From Anoplolepis gracilipes (lineage: Eukaryota; Arthropoda; Insecta; Hymenoptera; Formicidae): DNA of 64,000 bases. Position numbers and translations under genes: made by a program. Every line of letters starts with the position of its first letter. Position 1 is the stretch's first letter. Positions 37,089-47,382 of this stretch are shown here, piece after piece. Location of the stretch: positions 6,950,001 through 7,014,000 of the forward strand of contig NC_132970.1 in assembly GCF_047496725.1 (NCBI RefSeq). Direction: 5' to 3'. The notes under the pieces are model-generated. The model was not told the DNA's origin, ran no database searches, and saw nothing but the letters and a program-made list of their open reading frames with translations.

Positions 37089-38485
37089 CTAGAAGCAAAA
37101 TAAAAAAAAATTGTATATTGCTTCTGGATATTTTGCGCATCTTTTAAAAGTTTCTCAAACAATGTGCAAATTTAATATGCGTTATATCTGTAAGAGAAGC
37201 ACAATAATATGGAATGATAAAACTAGGTCAAAACTTATTAACAAGTTAGCTAATTTGTGTAGTGTTGTAGGCAAACCAACTAAGAAAATACAAACTTTTA
37301 ATGCAATTAATACGATTATCTGATTGCTTCTTGTCCAAGCAAGAGAATATTGTTCATCACAAAATTATAACGTAATATATGTATTCAGTACTTTTAAAAA
37401 TTTTTAATTTAAATAAAAATTTTCATAAGAATTTAGATTTAAATTTACAATTGATTTTCGCAAGCAAATGCAACGTTGAAAGTAATATTAATCATAATCA
37501 ATTCAAATGCATTCGAGATTTTAATTACCTAACGATTTTATTCAGACCAATATTCAAAACAGATACATATTTTCTTACGGAAATTTCATAAATTAATTTT
37601 GAGAATTAAAGTAAGCAATAGCTTCACGTCCGATTAATTCTTGTATACGCTTTAAGAAAGTTCAAATAAAAGATACTCAATTTTCAAAGTTTTTTTTTGA
37701 GTTTAGTTTCAAAAATTTCCAATGCTAATTTACAGACTTTGCATGAATACTTCTTTTTAAGGAGCGATATTTCAAGTTACATAACGAAGGAAACTTTTGG
37801 TCTCGTATAAGTTCGAAGACGAACTGGCGACAATTTTCACTAAAAAAAGTTTATGTACAAAAAACTTTTGATTTAGATCAATTTAAAACACCAAAGGTGT
37901 AGTTGACGAAAATATTGAATCATTTGTATTTATTATTCAAAATAATTTTAATTCTATAATTTGTATCGGTATGCATTGTATAATATACACAATTTTTACA
38001 TAAATTGTTAAACATTTTAATTAAATTACATTCTCTATTAAAAATATAATTTTAAAATATGTTACTGTAGCGAGAAAAAAAAAAGAATTTTAATTTCTAA
38101 TGTCATAAATTTGCAGTTTTATCATAATTTTTATAAATAAATATAAAATATAAATAAAATAAAGAAAATAAACGTTATTTATATGTATTTATTTCAATCG
38201 CTATTACAAATATGTATATTTAAAAATAGTCTGAATTAAAAGTTTATAAATTCTTTCCAGATTTTCCATTCTAAGTTTCTATTTGTGGCGTAAGAACTTT
38301 TCATGACTTTGCTTTCATAACATGGTACATAAATATTGCTTTTCACCGTTACACTTATCATTTTAAATTTGATCAAACTTTCATCTCATCCAACTTTTGA
38401 ATAACAAAAACGAATAAAATTGTATCATTGAAGTGTTCTTTAAAGTGGCCTAATTTTTATACTTTTAGTTGAACAGTCTATAAAA

Positions 38486-38520
<35 letters not shown>

Positions 38521-39375
38521 ACATGGAAAACTTTATTATCATCAATAAGTGACCTTTCATTAATTCTGACATAAACTTGTACCATATAAAATAAATGATG
38601 TGCTGTCAATAACAAAATGATAAACTGTCAACACTTCTTACTTTATTTCCCCGATTATCGGACCTGCATTGGAAATGACGTTTGTTTTAACTTTGATACA
38701 TTGACAGCTATTTCATTATTGCAATGTTTCTACTCTACGATCTACTGTCGATTCCGACTATATTCATATTTTAAACGCATACAGTATAATGCGATATTTT
38801 TTAAACGTCGGATTATCTTTCTCGGGAGCTACCGTTAATCATTGATATCATAACAGAACAATTTACATGAAAATTGACATGCAAATTCGATTTGTAATTT
38901 ATGAGTAATATATTTGACTTTGCATACAAACAATTTTAATCTCAGGCCGGCATTATATATTCAAATATAAAATGCAGACACGTTCGTTCTCAAATTAAAT
39001 AGCAAAGAATTAAAGCACTAAAACATCCTTGCATAGTAATGATTTTTTTCCTGTATTATGTAAACAAGGCTGTATTTCCTTGATGTAATTTTACTTTTTT
39101 TCTTGTTATGGAACAACATAATTAACGTATAATTTAAATAAATTTTTTTTTTATGTTTCATTTTAAATAAAGAAAAATAATAGTTATATACATATATTAT
39201 GTAATTAGTGATACTAATATTTTTGCATATATTACTACATACATATATTATATTGTCAAAGTTATTATTAGCATAACTTACACATATAATAATTATATTA
39301 TTATAACTACTAATGCGATTTTTAATGTATAATGTATAATGTACAAATATTGATAAATGTATTATTATAACTTAC
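37089..39375. other. AT-rich region without supported exons
   Basis: Plus-strand frames at 37111-37323 and 37379-37591 are about 70 codons long but of AT-rich composition, and they have no start context or splice support. (GT)n lies at 38489-38516. A GC-richer patch at 38600-38840 has an open frame rich in Cys, Tyr and Phe that I judge non-coding. Confidence 0.4.
38489..38516. repeat. (GT)n microsatellite
   Basis: Fourteen uninterrupted GT units. Confidence 0.95.
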
Positions 39376-40035
39376 ATCTCATGGGTTATTTCCATTTTTA
39401 TTTTGTGTGCTACATTCCTAAATAATACATATTTTAAATTTTGTGACGCTTCCTTTCGATTTTGAGATACGCAATTTTTAACTGTTATAAAAATTATTAT
39501 TTTTATTATTTATAAAAATATTTTTTTAGAAAAAGAGATTTAGTCCAAATGACTTTAACCTTGACATATGTTTTTAACATTTTTAATAATAAGATAAAAA
39601 CATTATCAAAATAAAAGCATAGACGGGACAAGGACTCTATTCCTTCTTCTAAACTCTCATCCCAAAAGAAATAACCTAATCTAAGTCTATTTCTGATTTT
39701 AATTAAAATTTAAAATAGGATTTAAAATAAGATTTAAAATAGGATTTAATTAGAAATAGATTGGATTAAGTTAGTTTTATTTTTCAGATAAGAGGTTCAA
39801 GAGAGATACAGCCTCTCTTATTTCCTCTCCTACGCTTTTATTTTATAATAAAAATAGAAAGGAAATATAAATAAGTAAGATATAACAACAAGATGATACA
39901 AGTACGAAAAATACGATATTTCAACATCACATATCTCAGAAACCAAAAGAGCGTCACAAAATTCAAAGTATGTATTAAGTAGGAATGTACCCCTCTATCT
40001 TATAAAATAAAAGTGAAAATGATCCGTGAGGTGCG
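39376..40035. mobile_element. Foldback element, arms about 300 bp
   Basis: The left arm (39376-39704) is mirrored by the right arm (39745-40035) in several blocks. Outer: CTACATTCCTAAATAATACA on the left against the inverse of TGTATTAAGTAGGAATGTAC on the right, with TTTTGTGACGC shared. Middle: AAAATAAAAGCATAG against the inverse of CTACGCTTTTATTTT. Inner: CTAATCTAAGTCTATTTCT against the inverse of AGAAATAGATTGGATTAAG. Indels separate the blocks, so the element is old. The 40-base centre is a 12-bp tandem repeat (GATTTAAAATAG-like, four units). No coding frame. Confidence 0.7.
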
Positions 40036-40308
40036 AGGTAATTCAAACATTTACCCAAATATTTTATAATCTATGCGTAAAAAAAATTAATGTTCCTTAA
40101 AAGGACTTTTAGAGAATTAAACAAATATCTAGAAATAAAAAAGAGAATTTAGTTCTTCTTATCCGAATAATTATTTAATAGCCTGAAAGTAAATAACAGT
40201 AGACAAACGGAGCGATAATTAAAGTATCTCTTGCGACAAATTCTTTCTAAACTTCTTACTAGATATGTACGTTCGTCCTATTAAGTTTGTAAAGTTTTAT
40301 TATTATAG

Positions 40309-40322
40309 TCTCTCTCTCTCTA

Positions 40323-40357
<35 letters not shown>

Positions 40358-40358
40358 A
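40309..40358. repeat. (CT)n microsatellite
   Basis: Interrupted once by ATCTGTCTT. Confidence 0.93.
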
Positions 40359-40731
40359 TTTTCTCCGCGTAAGACATTTTTCGAAATCAAATATTTACTC
40401 TTTATTCTAGATCACACGACGCGTCTAATCATTATTCGCAAAGACAAACACTCTTTCATATTCAAATATACTTAAAATATATTAAAATTGTTTGTATTAT
40501 CATCATTTTTATAAAAATATGTGGAATTAATGTAAAATGTATAAATTCTATGTCTTATATAAAATTTTATAAATATACAATTTTCTTTTCTTTATGTGTA
40601 TTTATATATTTTTCATATATAATAAAACTTTATCATATTATTTCTTAATTGCATTTGAATGACATGTTAATGAATTAAGAAATTATCTACAATTAAAAAG
40701 AAGACAAAAAATATTTTTATATATCTTTATA

Positions 40732-40862
40732 CATTTCGGCATATTTGGAGACTATCAACGAATTGATAAGCAATTAGATTGGTTTCTACAAGTAGTTTCA
40801 CATATCTCGGTATATCTAGAGACAACGAATGAATCGACAAGTGATTAGAGTGGTCTACAGAG
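40732..40862. repeat. Diverged tandem duplication, unit about 62 bp
   Basis: The first unit starts CATTTCGGCATATTTGGAGA and the second CATATCTCGGTATATCTAGA. Both continue with AACGAAT(T)GA..A..GCAATTAGA-like text at about 75% similarity by eye. Confidence 0.65.
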
Positions 40863-41939
40863 AATATTGGCATCCACATAGAACTGCGACATAGGTTGAG
40901 TTTTTGCTATCGCGTATTGCTTTGACTCGCGTTATCATCCTTACGTATCAAGTTTGACGATATTGAACCATGTCCCATATGCCCTTTGGTAAACCGACTA
41001 CTGGCTATCGCAGATTCCTGTGGCCCGGCTCTATTTCTAAACGCTTGTCCCTTGTATTAAGGCACCAAATTAGCCCCACTATGTAAGGGAAACTCCTATC
41101 GCTATGCATTGATCTATTTCTGATAATTACATGTTCAATTAACAAGTGGCTTAGTTAGACCAGACGATATCATGTGCACATTTCTATAAAAATAATTGTT
41201 GGAGAGTAATCAATTTAGTACAGCTATTTTTAAATAATAAAAAAGTCCTGATTTAAAAATCAATTTTGATTTCCAAAAGTCAAAAAGTTCGACAATCAAT
41301 ACTCTTCTCTAATAATATTTTATCTTAAAGCTTTAAATCATCTCTTAATTTTATGTAGTAAAAAAGAATAAATTATTATTAAATTAAATTATGTAACTTT
41401 ATCTGATGAAAAGATTAAAATACTACTTTTAATCATTTTTTAAAAAACTTTTTAATTTTTTAATCTCTCTTGCACATTTCATTTTCAAAAACGTCAATCT
41501 TTAAAGTGTATGAGTAAGACGAAAATTGCATTATATGCAAACAGTGAAGTAGTAAACTGTGAAAACGACCAAGTTCAACACGGATAGTGTAGTGAAATAT
41601 ATCAAGTGTAATGGTTAAGGTGACCAGGAATTTCTTTTTTGTACCGAATACTTCATCAGATTTCTTTGATGCAACCCACCGCGGTCTGACTAATACCTCG
41701 AATATTTTTCCGCCGGGTATGCTATCAACTGAAGCATTCACATTTCTTTTTTTAATTTTTTTAAATTTTTATTTTCTTCAATACCGGAAATTCTTCCGCG
41801 TATTGCACTGCATTTTTCTTTTCCTTCTTTGCATTTTTTAAATAAAACATTTGCTGAACTTCTTCTATTATATATAGTAATCTTAATATCAGTATATCTT
41901 GCTTTTTTTGAAAATCTTTGGATCTCAACTTGTTATATC

Positions 41940-41945
<6 letters not shown>

Positions 41946-41998
<53 letters not shown>
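41946..41998. repeat. (TA)n microsatellite
   Basis: About 50 bases of TA, flanked by AATATTATA and AATATATATG. Confidence 0.95.
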
Positions 41999-42605
41999 TG
42001 TATATAATTTTTTCCGTATTTTATGTGCAAAAGTTGCAAAAAATAATTATTTTACATTCTTCTTCTCTTTTACATTGTATATTTTTAAGCGTACAAAGCC
42101 TTTGTGATTCATTGTTACAATGAGTCTAGAAGTTATCTAATCGAAAGTGGAAACATGAGTCCTGATACGAACTTTAGATATGATTAAGTAACGTTGCTTC
42201 TATACTATGATTAATAATAATAGTAGTGTATTGCGTTAATAAATAAATGAGGCAAATTTAACATCCTGTAAAGATATCTTATCCTCGTCTTTAATATGAT
42301 CTTAAAGCAAATATTTTTTGATGGTATCAATATTTAATAACAAAAATCTGATTATGATTAATTAAAATTATTCATAGTTATTATTAAACTATAATTAACT
42401 ATCTTACACTTAACTAACATCAAGTTTCTGTTATTAGTCATTTACGAAAATATGGATCATTAAGTTTTACAGTGTCAATATTTCATACCAGTATAAGTAT
42501 GTTATCAGAATACACGACGTGTATTTGTCATATCAAATAACCGTTATCTCAGATAAATGACAATCCAATAATCGGTGTTTCGATTAAGCAGCATCAACAT
42601 AATCA

Positions 42606-42726
42606 ATATATATATATTGTACATATATATATATATATATACATATTTATGTGTATGTGTGTGTGTGTGTGTGTGCGTGCGTGTGCGCACGTGCATGTAT
42701 ATGTGTGTGTGTGTGTGTATATATAT
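42606..42726. repeat. Compound (AT)n(GT)n(AT)n microsatellite
   Basis: AT alternation to 42640, GT alternation with CG interruptions at 42650-42718 (including GTGCGTGCGTGTGCGCACGT), then AT again. The GTGCGCAC core is palindromic and alternating purine-pyrimidine. Confidence 0.93.
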
Positions 42727-43269
42727 CTTCAAACCAAAATTCTCATTATTTTCCAATATTATTCAATAAAGAAATACAACCAGCGTGACCGCAAACTTTA
42801 CATTTTTCCAATATTAACATTATTACAAATCTATATGTAAATTTAATATTTTTTTTCAAAACTAAATTTATTCAGTTTTTCTTTTCACAATTTTTTTATT
42901 TCTATCGAAATTATTTGTATTAAAGTAATTATTATTTAATGACATATCTTTATGACTCTATGTAAACGCATTGTTAATGCTACATTTCTTTTTCAAAATC
43001 AAATTTATTCCTATTTCACAGTTTTGCATTTTTATCTTAATTATTTATGTATAAGTAATTATAATTTAATGATAAAAAAATTATTGACAATTAAATTGTA
43101 TAATAAAAATAAGTATTAAATGCGAAATTTGAACTTCTCCGAACTATGAAGTTTATATTAGTTGTATATTTAAGTATTTAAGTAAATATGTAGGTGGACA
43201 AGGGAAGGGCACAGAGCCCTTTCTTCTATATCCTTACTTCAAGATATTTTAACCTTTCTTTGACGGTAA

Positions 43270-43737
43270 AGGCCGCAGCACAGACTCTTGCATAATGCAT
43301 ATACACGGTAAAAAATTTTGTGTTAAATTTAACACATTTCTCGTGTCCCAATTTACCCACTCTAATTTTAATGTTAATTTAACAGAAGACAAATATGTAA
43401 ATAAATAACACAAATAATATGTAAAAAATTAACACAAAAATGTGAATTAGTGTAAGATTTACTTGTTATTGTGTTGTTTTAACTCTTAGAAACAGTGAAT
43501 ATTAACTCAATGCAGAAAAGTTAAAATAACATAACGACAGTATGTTATATTAACATAAGAGTATGTTAAAAATTTAACACAAAAATTTTTACACAAGAAA
43601 ATTTCAACAAAAATACAAAATGTTTTTTACCGTGTACGGAAACTGATTGGTCTATAAACACATGCATAAAAAATTCAACCAATCGAATTCCTTATGTATA
43701 TGCGTTATGCGTTATACAAAAGTCTGTGTCCGGCCCT
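43270..43737. mobile_element. PIF/Harbinger-like MITE inserted in the outer foldback
   Basis: The left end reads AGGCCGCAGCACAGACTCTT and the right end, inverted, AGGGCCGGACACAGACTTTT, so the termini are inverted repeats. It is flanked by TAA on both sides (43267-43269 and 43738-43740), and the homologous arm of the outer element shows a single TAA. A 3-bp TWA target duplication is the hallmark of PIF/Harbinger elements. Without the further insertion inside it, the element would be only about 135 bp and almost entirely palindromic (GATTGGTC near 43650 against its inverse CAACCAATC). Confidence 0.72.
43304..43634. mobile_element. MITE with CACGGTAAAAAA termini, copy 2 (reverse), innermost insertion
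   Basis: The 331-bp element is the inverted partner of the copy at 3101-3432, about 96% similar by eye. It is flanked by TA on both sides and sits inside the PIF/Harbinger-like MITE, so it is the youngest of three insertions here. It has no coding frame. Confidence 0.88.
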
Positions 43738-44385
43738 TAAATATTTATTTTTATACAACCCGCTTCTCGTTTCACACTGAAAGCGGGAGCGGTAAGTGTA
43801 AGTTTGTAAATAATATGGTTTCATATAGGTTTCCAACTTTCCATGCAAAGTGAGGTCCGTTACCTAATACTTTTAGTATAGTAACTAGATCTATAATTGC
43901 ACGGTTCTACATGGGTTTTGAACTTTCAACTGTAAAAGCAATTGCTCAGAAAACGAAAGATCTCAGGTGCGAGTCCCGATTCAGCCAATAATATTTTTCT
44001 AGTCCGCAAAAATATGTTTTACAATAATTTTTTGGACTGAAAGATATTGTGAATGCCTTACACAAAATATGTCTGGGCCAATACTACCCTCCATATATCC
44101 TTGTTTATTACTTGGAACGCGAAGCGAGGTTTCTTCCCACACTATTCTTGCTTTCAGTGTAAAACGAGGAGCAAACAGTGTAATGATAAATATTTACCAT
44201 ATCAAGGAGAGGTTAAAAAATCTTGAGGTAAAGGGGAAGGGCAGAGCCTCTCCCTCATCCACGCATTCACTGAAATATTTGAATATATAATATAAAATTC
44301 TATTATAATATAAAAGTTCTATTCATTAAACTTTTTAATAAATAATGAGCGACGGCTAAAACTTTTTGAAAGTTACTCAGGTTTA

Positions 44386-44418
44386 TGACCTTGACAAAAT
44401 ATATCAAGATCAAGGTCA
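44386..44418. promoter_or_regulatory. Inverted pair of extended nuclear-receptor half-sites
   Basis: TGACCTTGA at 44386-44394 and TCAAGGTCA at 44410-44418 are exact reverse complements, 15 bases apart. TCAAGGTCA is the known extended half-site of FTZ-F1/ERR-type monomeric nuclear receptors. A chance hairpin or repeat remnant is equally possible. Confidence 0.2.
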
Positions 44419-46581
44419 TTGAAGCTGTTTCCTCTAAACTCAATAATTACCAAGTAAACTTCATCAATCTATAATAACAAGCAAAAGCTTAATTAGAAGA
44501 AAAAGTAAGGAATAAGAATTCCATTTCCCGAGAACCGATTAAACCTTTATCAGGATTTGATCTGTAGTTTTGTATTTGTCATGTCACTTGATAGTTCTCC
44601 AATCACTGATGATTTCAATTTCTTTTCCATCGGACCGCAATTCGATATTCAATCAAGGATTCATTCGACGTATGTACTGAGTTAAATAATCTGGAACGCT
44701 GAGATCACCAGTGGAAAGTTTCGATGAAAACTACCGGTTCTCGTATCGAGACGACAATTAAATGTCAAATACTATTCCTTCTCGAGCTTGTATAATTTTT
44801 CATGGTTACCAGCGAAGCAAAAATTTCAATTTTTTTTTATTACATGAGTTCTCGAGTTAAAAAAAAAAGTTTAAGTACCAGGAAAAAGTCGTCCGAAAGA
44901 CGCAATAATTTAGTGTGATTGAGTTTTGCAAAGATTGAGTTTTTCTTTGGATTTTGTGAGAAAGTGAGGGATGGACGAAGAGATGAATCGGGACGTGTAG
45001 CCTCAATTTTGAGTTTATCGATTTCTTAGAAGCCGGAGAGTTTTATCAAGTTGTGCGAGGAAAGAAATAAGTATCTGAAGACGAAAAGTAAACGAAATCG
45101 TGGAAACTAATATAATGCTCTAGTAATGCAACATCCCAAAAGGAAATATAAAGAATACAAATACAGAAAGTAACACTGACAAATTCAAGAGGCGAAAGGT
45201 CCTAGACATTAATAGTTTATGCACAGGATGATATAAACATGTGCTGCGTGTAAGTTCTTTGAGGTCAGATTCATAAAAGGCGTAAAAGGACTTTTGATGA
45301 TACGCAACAGACGAACCGAATTTGAGATGCTACTGCATATAGCAAAGAGAATATCGAAAAACGAGCGACTAGCTAACCAAAAGGCAACCTCACCTGGATG
45401 CTAATACGAGAAACATAAGGAAAGGTACGTTGAAAATTACAGGAGAAAATGTAGAAGATGGAAAAAGATAAGTTTGCATTCTACACTCAAGCGATGTTTT
45501 TTTTTTTCTTTACTACCTTTCTGGAGAAAATTTTTGTGCGCTTCAACGGCACGATGAATAAAATTACGACACTACGATGTTTTCAGGAGAAGATTTCAAT
45601 GTATAATGTTAAGAAGAAAGTTATGCTGCATAATTTTTATCGAAATTGTAATTACCCGTAACTTAGGGCAAAATGCATATTATTATGCAATCCTTAAGTT
45701 TTATTAAAATATTATGGCTAAACCGTTAAATATTTTGTTTAAGCTGTTGCAGTATTGATACATTTCAGAAGTACTAATTCACTATGGAAATATTTAAGCA
45801 CCTCGTGTAGTGTTATACAATAAAGTGCTGTGCGCAGTTACTGATGCATTTCCTCGATTGCTAATAATATATTTGTTGTGAATAGAATTAATTTACCTTT
45901 AAAACTGGTTCACAATTAGAACCGGAATAATGATGCCCATGGGATATCCTATAAACGTTTACACATGATAATGATACAGCCGGCCACGAGCTTAAGAGGT
46001 TAACCGAACAGTTTCAGTAGTGCAGAAACACATGACGCAACTATGCATACAATTTGCATTCATTGGCATTCCATTTACATAATACATTATATATAATGTA
46101 CCATAGAGGTAGGCATGTAAATGCATAACGCTCCAGTCCAATATATGATAATAATGCCTATTTCGATTATATGCTTTATTTCCTTCAAGTACTTCTGCGA
46201 AATTTCTCGTTGAAGATATTGACAGTTAATGAAACCAAGTCTCTTTTAGAAACTTTATGTAATATTCTTTTCGAGATACTATCATAAAAAAGAATTAAAT
46301 TCTAGTATAACAATGTATTCCAAATATATGTTATTAAAATTGTCAATATTTGGTATTTTTTAAATAAATGTTTATTAAATAATAAATAATATTTTCCATT
46401 GTCGTTAGTCTATATGTAAATAAAACTGCTAAATGTCCTCCATTAGAAGATATTTTATTTTCTCTGCTCTCTGTACGCGTTTAAAAACAATTGATAATAG
46501 TTTTAACAACTTTGCGTGAAACATCCTGTGTATTGAAATTTAAATAATTTTTTTCTCTCCTTTTCTTATATTTATCAAATT

Positions 46582-46593
46582 ATATAATATATG

Positions 46594-46655
<62 letters not shown>
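46582..46655. repeat. (AT)n microsatellite with GT interruptions
   Basis: About 70 bases of AT alternation with two ATGTAT interruptions. Confidence 0.95.
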
Positions 46656-46656
<1 letters not shown>

Positions 46657-47382
46657 CTAAATAAATAACTAAATAAATAAATTTATATATATGTACAATA
46701 ATAATAGTAATAAATTATAATAATACTAATAATAATAATTAATAATTACTAAATAAACTCGCGTACATTTCGTTTGTAAATATATAAAATAAATAAATTA
46801 GCATATTAATGTCCACACAATTAGGATTATTAATTATTGTATATCTTATTAGACTAATTTCTCCTATTTACATGTGATGATTACACTATAAAAATAAATA
46901 ATGTTGAGCTAATCTATTTCTTCTAGCAACGTAGAGAATTAAGCTTCCCGACATATAGAGAGACCGTAAATAGTCTCTTTCAGAGTACATCAGCGTGTAT
47001 TAAAGATCCTTAAAGGACAGTAAATGAACAAAAAATACTTATGACATACTAAAAACTATGAAAAGACTAAAAGAAAAGTATTCTTTGAGATATCATCTCG
47101 ACCTTTCATAGTTCCATCTAATTTTTACTTCTCTGTATTCTCTCTTCCGTCCGATAGTTGTTGTAGTACGTGTCTTTTCGCAACTTTGTGAAAATAAATG
47201 TGTCCGTCAGTCAACTAGAAAAATGATTAAAGCACTTAAATATCTATTTCTTTTATGAGACGACCACTGTATGTTACAGCCAAAGAACTATTATTTATAA
47301 TCCAGAACAAATGATTTTCATAAAAATCAAAATTTATGAAAACAGGAGCCTAGTGATAATAAATCACAATAAAAATTCGAAA

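Larger units (their letters stand above)
40036..43188. other. AT-rich region with simple repeats and old tandem duplications
   Basis: Holds (CT)n at 40309-40358, a diverged tandem pair of about 62 bp (40732-40793 and 40801-40862), a GC-richer stretch at 40860-41110 without frames, (TA)n at 41946-41998, the compound AT/GT repeat at 42606-42726 and a diverged tandem pair of about 115 bp (about 42842-42950 and 42960-43075). The overlapping frames at 41460-41841 are protein-like on both strands and unsupported. Confidence 0.45.
43189..44265. mobile_element. Outer foldback element, interrupted by nested insertions
   Basis: The left arm (43189-43269, continuing at 43741-43785) is mirrored by the right arm (44150-44265). 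Shared blocks include AGGGCA(C)AGAG(C)CC, CTTCAAGATATTTTAACCTT with its inverse, GGTAAATATTT, and CTCGTTT(C/T)ACACTGAAAGC. The right arm preserves the uninterrupted sequence GGTAAATATTT exactly where the left arm carries the inner insertion, which gives an empty-site comparison. The loop (43786-44149) contains a GGTGCGAGTCCCG string at about 43968 that resembles a tRNA B box. No transposase frame is present. Confidence 0.7.
44266..47382. other. Non-coding region, partly GC-richer
   Basis: 44500-45460 is of balanced composition and purine-rich on the plus strand. It has frequent stops in all frames, so it could be a non-coding transcript or an old repeat. An inverted pair TGACCTTGA (44386) / TCAAGGTCA (44410) is present. 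(AT)n with interruptions lies at 46582-46655, followed by AATAAT-type simple sequence. No gene was recognised. Confidence 0.4.

Noticed and set aside
37111..37591. Two plus-strand frames of about 70 codons
   Set aside because: Composition dominated by Asn, Ile, Lys, Phe and Leu as expected from AT-rich DNA. The first overlaps the better minus-strand exon candidate's upstream side.
43871..43985. tRNA-like A-box (TTAGTATAGT) and B-box (GGTGCGAGTCCCG) strings
   Set aside because: The spacing is about 90 bases, no acceptor stem or anticodon arm can be folded, and the text lies in the loop of a foldback element. At most it is a tRNA-derived remnant.
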